Source: Marinobacter sp. LV10R510-11A (GTDB lineage: Bacteria; Pseudomonadota; Gammaproteobacteria; Pseudomonadales; Oleiphilaceae). Taken from it: a stretch of DNA of 64,000 nucleotides. Shown one piece after another: positions 59,555 through 64,000 of this stretch. The notes beneath the pieces are model-generated. The model saw only the letters and a list, made by a program, of their open reading frames with translations. It ran no database searches and was not told the DNA's origin. The position numbers and the translations under genes were made by a program. Within the stretch, counting starts at the first letter, position 1. Every line of letters starts with the position of its first letter. Where the stretch lies: the NCBI RefSeq assembly GCF_900215155.1, contig NZ_LT907980.1, forward strand, positions 3,472,001-3,536,000. The letters run 5' to 3'.

Positions 59555-61954
59555 TCAGGTCAGGCCGCGAGTGATCAGAGTTGGGTCGCCGTGGCCTTCC
59601 ACTGCAGCCAGTTCGGCATTGGATAACCACTCTTCGGGGGACTTGCCCAGAGCACTGGCACAGGCAGTCAGGGTGTGGCCCCAGGAGCAGCGGTTGGCAA
59701 ACAGCATGCCGGCTTCGTTCAGCGTACCGCCCTGGTTAATATAACCCAGCACTCTGCTATGGCGCGGGTCTGGGAATAGTGGGTGCATGTGCCCACGGAA
59801 CACTTCCGGTCGCATGTGAGTTAGCGCGACTCTCCGCTGCAGCCGATTCGGGAACAGGCGCGCCCGCTCAAACTCCGATATACAGACTTCTGACTCCAAG
59901 GTGTCCCTTGGCTCGCGAAAACGCCCGGGTTCCTGCAAATAAACAAGTCGAAACGACGTACCGGTTTCGCGCAAGCGATCGCAAGCGCGGATAGCCTCAG
60001 ACAGCTGGTAGGCGCCGTTGGCGATCAGCAGTATCGGCTCGCCCCCGGATGAGTCTTCGTCCACAACCAAGGCACCGTTGCGGGCAAGATTTTCTGCTTC
60101 GCTGGTGTCGAAAACGCAAGGCCTTTCACGCTTTGGAATCACCATACAGCTGATCGTTCCTCGGTTATTGAAAACGGAGGGAAGAACCGCGAGGGCACTG
60201 TTGTAATCGGCGGGAAAGATAACCCGAGACACGTCGTTCATCTCACCCAACAAACTTTCACAGAACGTGGTGTCCTGGTGGGATTGTTCATTCTTGCCGT
60301 TCTCCCAGGTATGGGAGGTGGCGATAATCGGCAGGCCAAGCCAGCGGGCAGGGCGGCCAACGGCTTTTTGATGTCGCGCAAAAATCAGTTCTTGCCGGAT
60401 GGCGCCAAGCATTTTCACGCAGAAAGCTTCGTAGCTCGCAACTAGATTGAGCCCGCCTTTGTTAGCAAGGCAGGCGGAAACGACCGCTTCCTCGTTGAGT
60501 ACTGTGATGATTTTTCCGTGTACCGACTCCGATGCGCTTTCGGGGTCGTTTACGCGATGCTTGAGATCTTCCAGAACCCCGGTCAGGCGATTACTGGCAA
60601 GCTCGTCTGGGTTGCCCACCCGTGCCCTTAGTTCAGGGTTTTGCGTAACCAGAGCCCGGAAGAAGTTGTCCACCGCCAGCATCGGGGAAACCTGGTCGTG
60701 ACGGGTAGCGATGGATGGAATGACAAGCTCTGGCGGGTTGCGTGTTGCCAGCGGATGGTCACGCTCCAAAGGCCGGGCCTGATGTTCGTGTTCTTTTAAG
60801 CGCAGCACACTGTTTGCAAGCTCATCCGGCGCAACCCAGAGGCGGGATGCGTGTTCCTGAAACAGTTCCCGGGCATGGGTGTCCATACGCGGGTTGCCCG
60901 GTAAAGGCAGGTTGTGCGCGGCGTTAAGGCCTGCGCCATAGAAGCCAAAGCCTTTCACTGTTTCGGCAATGCCGTAGGGAATACGCACGGGGTAATCCAG
61001 CTCACCTTCCAGCGCACGATCGCCCTGATGCTGCAATGAATGCTCCATTTCTGCCATGGCACAGACAAATGCGGCCGGATCGCGGCCATCAAACCGGAAC
61101 GGATCAAAACCCTGAGCGGTCAAGCGCGCCTCGAACCGTTCAAGTCCTTCGCGGGTGCCTAGTTCAGTGCGTTGTTCAATACGGCGACCGTTGGCGATCA
61201 TTACTGGCGTAACCAGTCCGCAGTCTTTTGCCCGCCACCAGCGCGGAATCCAGTCACTGCCACGCTGTTCTTCGGCGGCGCCGTCGGAAAGAAACGCCAC
61301 CAGCGACTCACCGGGAAGTGGCATATGCGCATACTGAAGCTCGGCAAAGCCAAGATAACCGCCTTCAATAATGCCGCCCGCTGTGTAAGGGTTAACGTGA
61401 CTGCCCAGTGGCGCGGCCATGCTGCCATCGGGTTTTTGCTGGTAGCTGTAAAAATCGGCTACCATCCGCGATAGCCCTTCTGCTCCGGTGTAACGTTCAT
61501 GCTGTTCCGGGAGCAGGTTGTCGGTTAGCACGTTAAGTGCATCTATGGCAGCCACGCAATGCCCCTGACCCATTAGCCAGCTTCGGGTTTTCCCGGTCAG
61601 GTTATTGAGTGCCAGGTAAGCCGCGTATGCAGGTACCATGTTTAAGGCGCCGCCGGTATGGCCTTCGGGATTACGCTTGAAATCCCGTGCTGCAAGAGGG
61701 GCGCCGGAGCTGTCAACGCGATTTGCATAGGTCATATGCACAACCAGCCAAAGGCCTGCGCTGGTGAGTCGATCTAGATCGGCAAGCTTGCGATAGACCG
61801 TGGCGGCATCGGGATGATGACCGGCGGCAACCAGGCGCGAAGCGAGAACCTGTACTTGGTTGCAAGTTGTTTCGGTATGCTGGATCACGCCATAACCTTG
61901 GCGCCAGAGTTCGTACTCGGGGCAATCCGCTGATGGCGGAGTGGGTAATGACAT
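59555..61954 (-). CDS. Phosphoketolase (xylulose 5-phosphate/fructose 6-phosphate type)
   Basis: A 799-residue thiamine diphosphate enzyme. The ATG at 61954 is preceded by GGAGG. GHTGGALNMVPAYAAYLALN and LIGQGHC-like WLMGQGHCVAAIDALNVLTD are the N-terminal cofactor motifs; SDGAAEEQRGSDWIPRW carries the GDG-like ThDP site; SHTWENGKNEQSHQDTTFCE is the second signature. It cleaves xylulose 5-phosphate or fructose 6-phosphate with phosphate to acetyl phosphate plus a triose or tetrose phosphate. In an aerobe it may give acetyl phosphate or save carbon. It is divergent from ilvD across 130 bp. Confidence 0.88.
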   Translation of the reverse strand: MSLPTPPSADCPEYELWRQGYGVIQHTETTCNQVQVLASRLVAAGHHPDAATVYRKLADLDRLTSAGLWLVVHMTYANRVDSSGAPLAARDFKRNPEGHTGGALNMVPAYAAYLALNNLTGKTRSWLMGQGHCVAAIDALNVLTDNLLPEQHERYTGAEGLSRMVADFYSYQQKPDGSMAAPLGSHVNPYTAGGIIEGGYLGFAELQYAHMPLPGESLVAFLSDGAAEEQRGSDWIPRWWRAKDCGLVTPVMIANGRRIEQRTELGTREGLERFEARLTAQGFDPFRFDGRDPAAFVCAMAEMEHSLQHQGDRALEGELDYPVRIPYGIAETVKGFGFYGAGLNAAHNLPLPGNPRMDTHARELFQEHASRLWVAPDELANSVLRLKEHEHQARPLERDHPLATRNPPELVIPSIATRHDQVSPMLAVDNFFRALVTQNPELRARVGNPDELASNRLTGVLEDLKHRVNDPESASESVHGKIITVLNEEAVVSACLANKGGLNLVASYEAFCVKMLGAIRQELIFARHQKAVGRPARWLGLPIIATSHTWENGKNEQSHQDTTFCESLLGEMNDVSRVIFPADYNSALAVLPSVFNNRGTISCMVIPKRERPCVFDTSEAENLARNGALVVDEDSSGGEPILLIANGAYQLSEAIRACDRLRETGTSFRLVYLQEPGRFREPRDTLESEVCISEFERARLFPNRLQRRVALTHMRPEVFRGHMHPLFPDPRHSRVLGYINQGGTLNEAGMLFANRCSWGHTLTACASALGKSPEEWLSNAELAAVEGHGDPTLITRGLT

Positions 61955-62084
61955 GGCGTGCCTCCACGGCTTAATTGTTTCGAAAGATTGTAGGATATAC
62001 TTACACCACACAGCTTGATGCAGGTCAGTAAGCTAGGTAGCTGAAGATAACTATAGCTTGTGAACGCTTTTTAAGGAGAGATTG

Positions 62085-63761
62085 ATGACCGATGATAAAC
62101 GCCGCCGCCATTCCGCCCCCGTGGTGGACGGTATAGGTAAGTCCGCCAGCCGCGCTATGCTGCGGGCCGTCGGCTTTACTGATGAAGATTTTCGCAAACC
62201 CCAGGTGGGCATTGCTTCCACCTGGAGTAACTTAACGCCTTGCAACATGCACATTCATGAACTGGCAGAAGCTTCTTCGGCGGGTGCAGATTCGGCCGGT
62301 GGCAAGTCGCTGATTTTTAATACCATCACGGTTTCCGACGGCATTGCCAATGGCACTCTGGGCATGAAGTACTCGTTGGTTTCCCGGGAGGTTATCGCGG
62401 ATTCCATCGAAACCGTAGCAGGTTGCGAGGGCTTTGACGGGTTGGTTGCCATTGGCGGCTGTGACAAGAACATGCCTGGTTGCTTGATGGGTCTGGCTCG
62501 GCTGAACCGGCCTTCGGTATTTGTGTATGGCGGCACGATTCTACCCGGTGAAAACCATACAGACATTGTCTCGGTATTTGAGGCGGTAGGCGCCCATGCC
62601 CGGGGTGATCTTGATCTGATCGAAGTCAAACAGATTGAGGAAACGGCCATACCCGGTCCGGGCTCTTGTGGCGGGATGTACACGGCCAATACTATGGCAT
62701 CGGCGATTGAAGCCATGGGCATGAGCCTGCCTGGCAGCTCAGCGCAGAACGCGGTTTCTAACAACAAGCTGGACGACTGTCGCGCCGCTGGTGCAGCGGT
62801 TATGAACCTCTTGGAGAAGGACATTAAGCCCTCCGATATCATGACCCGTGAGGCCTTTGAAAATGCCATTACGGTCGTGATAGCGCTCGGCGGCTCAACC
62901 AACGCGGTTCTGCACCTGCTGGCAATGGCCAGTACAGTAGATGTTGAGCTCAGCCTTGAGGACTTTGTCGAAATTGGTAAGCGCGTACCCGTGCTGGCGG
63001 ACTTGCGCCCAAGTGGGCATTACATGATGTCGGAACTGGTGGCCATTGGTGGTATTCAGCCGCTGATGAAGATGCTGCTGGAGCGGGGGCTTCTACATGG
63101 GGATTGCCTGACCGTGACCGGACAGTCGCTGGCTGAAAACCTGGCATCTGTTGAACCCTATCCTGAGGCCCAGGATATTATTCGCGCGTTTGATAATCCT
63201 GTGAAAGCGGACAGCCATTTGCGTATTCTTTATGGCAACCTGGCTCCTGAAGGCTCGGTGGCCAAGATTACCGGCAAGGAAGGCACTCATTTTTCCGGTC
63301 GTGCTCGGGTATTCCATTCAGAAGAGGAAGCCCAAGAACGGATTATGGACGGCACCGTTGTTGCCGGTGATGTGCTGGTTATCCGCTACGAAGGCCCCAA
63401 AGGTGGCCCGGGTATGCGTGAAATGCTGACGCCTACATCGGCGATTATGGGCAAGGGCCTAGGCAATGATGTGGCACTGATTACTGACGGGCGTTTTTCT
63501 GGCGGTAGCCACGGGTTTGTGGTTGGGCACATTGCACCAGAAGCCGCAGAGGGTGGCCCCATTGCGCTGGTTGAAGATGGCGATACAATTACCATTGATG
63601 CCGTTGCCAACAGCATGGAACTGGATGTGTCTGATGAAGAGCTGGAGCGTCGGCGGAAAGCATGGGTTGCACCTCAGCCACGCTTTACTCGAGGTGTGCT
63701 GGCAAAATACGCCCGCACCGTGAGCTCTGCATCCACTGGCGCGGTTACCGATCTGCCTTAG
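62085..63761 (+). CDS. ilvD: Dihydroxy-acid dehydratase IlvD (short form)
   Basis: A 558-residue dehydratase; the ATG at 62085 has AAGGAG seven bases upstream. The Fe-S cluster cysteines lie in [33 protein letters not shown] and [20 protein letters not shown]; the C-terminal [19 protein letters not shown] is the family block. This short form (about 560 residues) resembles the type found in many bacteria and plants, which often holds a [2Fe-2S] cluster, unlike the 616-residue E. coli enzyme. It converts dihydroxy acids to 2-oxo acids in valine, leucine and isoleucine synthesis. A possible sugar-acid dehydratase role is less likely. Confidence 0.93.
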   Translation: MTDDKRRRHSAPVVDGIGKSASRAMLRAVGFTDEDFRKPQVGIASTWSNLTPCNMHIHELAEASSAGADSAGGKSLIFNTITVSDGIANGTLGMKYSLVSREVIADSIETVAGCEGFDGLVAIGGCDKNMPGCLMGLARLNRPSVFVYGGTILPGENHTDIVSVFEAVGAHARGDLDLIEVKQIEETAIPGPGSCGGMYTANTMASAIEAMGMSLPGSSAQNAVSNNKLDDCRAAGAAVMNLLEKDIKPSDIMTREAFENAITVVIALGGSTNAVLHLLAMASTVDVELSLEDFVEIGKRVPVLADLRPSGHYMMSELVAIGGIQPLMKMLLERGLLHGDCLTVTGQSLAENLASVEPYPEAQDIIRAFDNPVKADSHLRILYGNLAPEGSVAKITGKEGTHFSGRARVFHSEEEAQERIMDGTVVAGDVLVIRYEGPKGGPGMREMLTPTSAIMGKGLGNDVALITDGRFSGGSHGFVVGHIAPEAAEGGPIALVEDGDTITIDAVANSMELDVSDEELERRRKAWVAPQPRFTRGVLAKYARTVSSASTGAVTDLP

Positions 63762-63793
63762 GGCGCCGGTACAGCAACAATAGAGTCTGATAA

Positions 63794-64000
63794 ATGCATA
63801 GAACGAACCTAGCGCGAATGATGATTTGGCTGATGCTTTGCCTGCCACTGGCAGTGCACGCGCATCAGAAAAGCCCCAGTAATGCGGGTGCTCAGGGCCC
63901 GAACCTGGCATCCGTTAATGCAGCCGTGGCCGTGGCCGGCAGCAATGCTTTGTTGTTTGCCAAAAATGCCGATCGTTCGGTGCCCATAGCGTCTGTTACC
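63794..64000 (+). CDS. pbpG: D-alanyl-D-alanine endopeptidase (PBP7-like), N-terminal part
   Basis: The first 69 codons of a gene cut by the window end. A signal peptide (ARMMIWLMLCLPLAVHA) is followed by a short linker and LASVNAAVAVAGSNALLFAK, then NADRSVPIASVT, which leads into the SxxK active site (the serine is in ASVT; the lysine is the next residue beyond the window). This is the beginning of an S11-family penicillin-binding protein of the PbpG/PBP7 type, which cuts peptidoglycan cross-links. It starts 32 bp after ilvD. Confidence 0.8.
   Translation, partial: MHRTNLARMMIWLMLCLPLAVHAHQKSPSNAGAQGPNLASVNAAVAVAGSNALLFAKNADRSVPIASVT

Overview
The window reads as a chromosomal segment of a marine, aerobic gammaproteobacterium, most likely Marinobacter or a close relative. 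This rests on the mix of housekeeping genes (fadE, rapA, tmcA, thiI, mnmH, uvrD, ilvD, a UbiH-type hydroxylase, cysZ), a CsrB/RsmZ-type RNA under a GacA-like box, and an Acr3-ArsR-GAPDH-ArsJ arsenic island. The genus is an inference from gene content and style. No rRNA, tRNA or CRISPR array was seen.

Layout. 1-3.6 kb: an HD-GYP protein cut by the window edge, TatD, a DadA-like oxidase and a broken methyltransferase gene. 3.6-24 kb: OprF/OmpA protein, a UvrD-like helicase, a DUF2237-TmcA pair, an ankyrin lipoprotein, an HIBCH-type hydrolase, cytochrome c, PpnN, ThiI, a deacetylase-family amidohydrolase, GabD, an MCP-porin-binding protein operon and UvrD. 24-31.2 kb: an accessory island. It holds a short DUF4123-like adaptor, a 642-aa alpha/beta-hydrolase effector, a membrane-anchored WD40-like partner, an orphan second copy of only the effector's C-terminal part (split by an IS66-family element with a perfect 8-bp target duplication), and a second WD40-like partner. 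31.3-38.7 kb: UppP, the arsenic island, an SDR, a FetAB-type ABC exporter and a YciA-type thioesterase. 38.8-44.4 kb: pstSCAB-phoU behind a clear Pho box. 44.4-50 kb: HIT protein, UbiH-type hydroxylase, YbaK, MscS, MnmH, the CsrB/RsmZ-like RNA and a VanZ-like protein. 50-64 kb: CysZ, RapA, FadE, CrcB, cold-shock protein, GST, a PhoD remnant, phosphoketolase, IlvD and the start of a PBP7-type endopeptidase.

Themes. Phosphate and its toxic analogue arsenate recur: pstSCAB-phoU, a small phosphate-binding-like protein with a porin and a chemoreceptor, a PhoD-family phosphatase, and GAPDH-ArsJ, which removes arsenate as 1-arseno-3-phosphoglycerate. The most unusual part is the 24-31 kb island. It looks like a type VI secretion lipase-type effector locus that has grown by adding a second 'C-terminal module + immunity' unit, as orphan toxin tips do in Rhs and CDI loci. 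The second important signal is the unannotated-looking RNA at 49.1-49.3 kb: 14 GGA motifs, a terminator, and a GacA-type box about 170 bp upstream of its predicted start.
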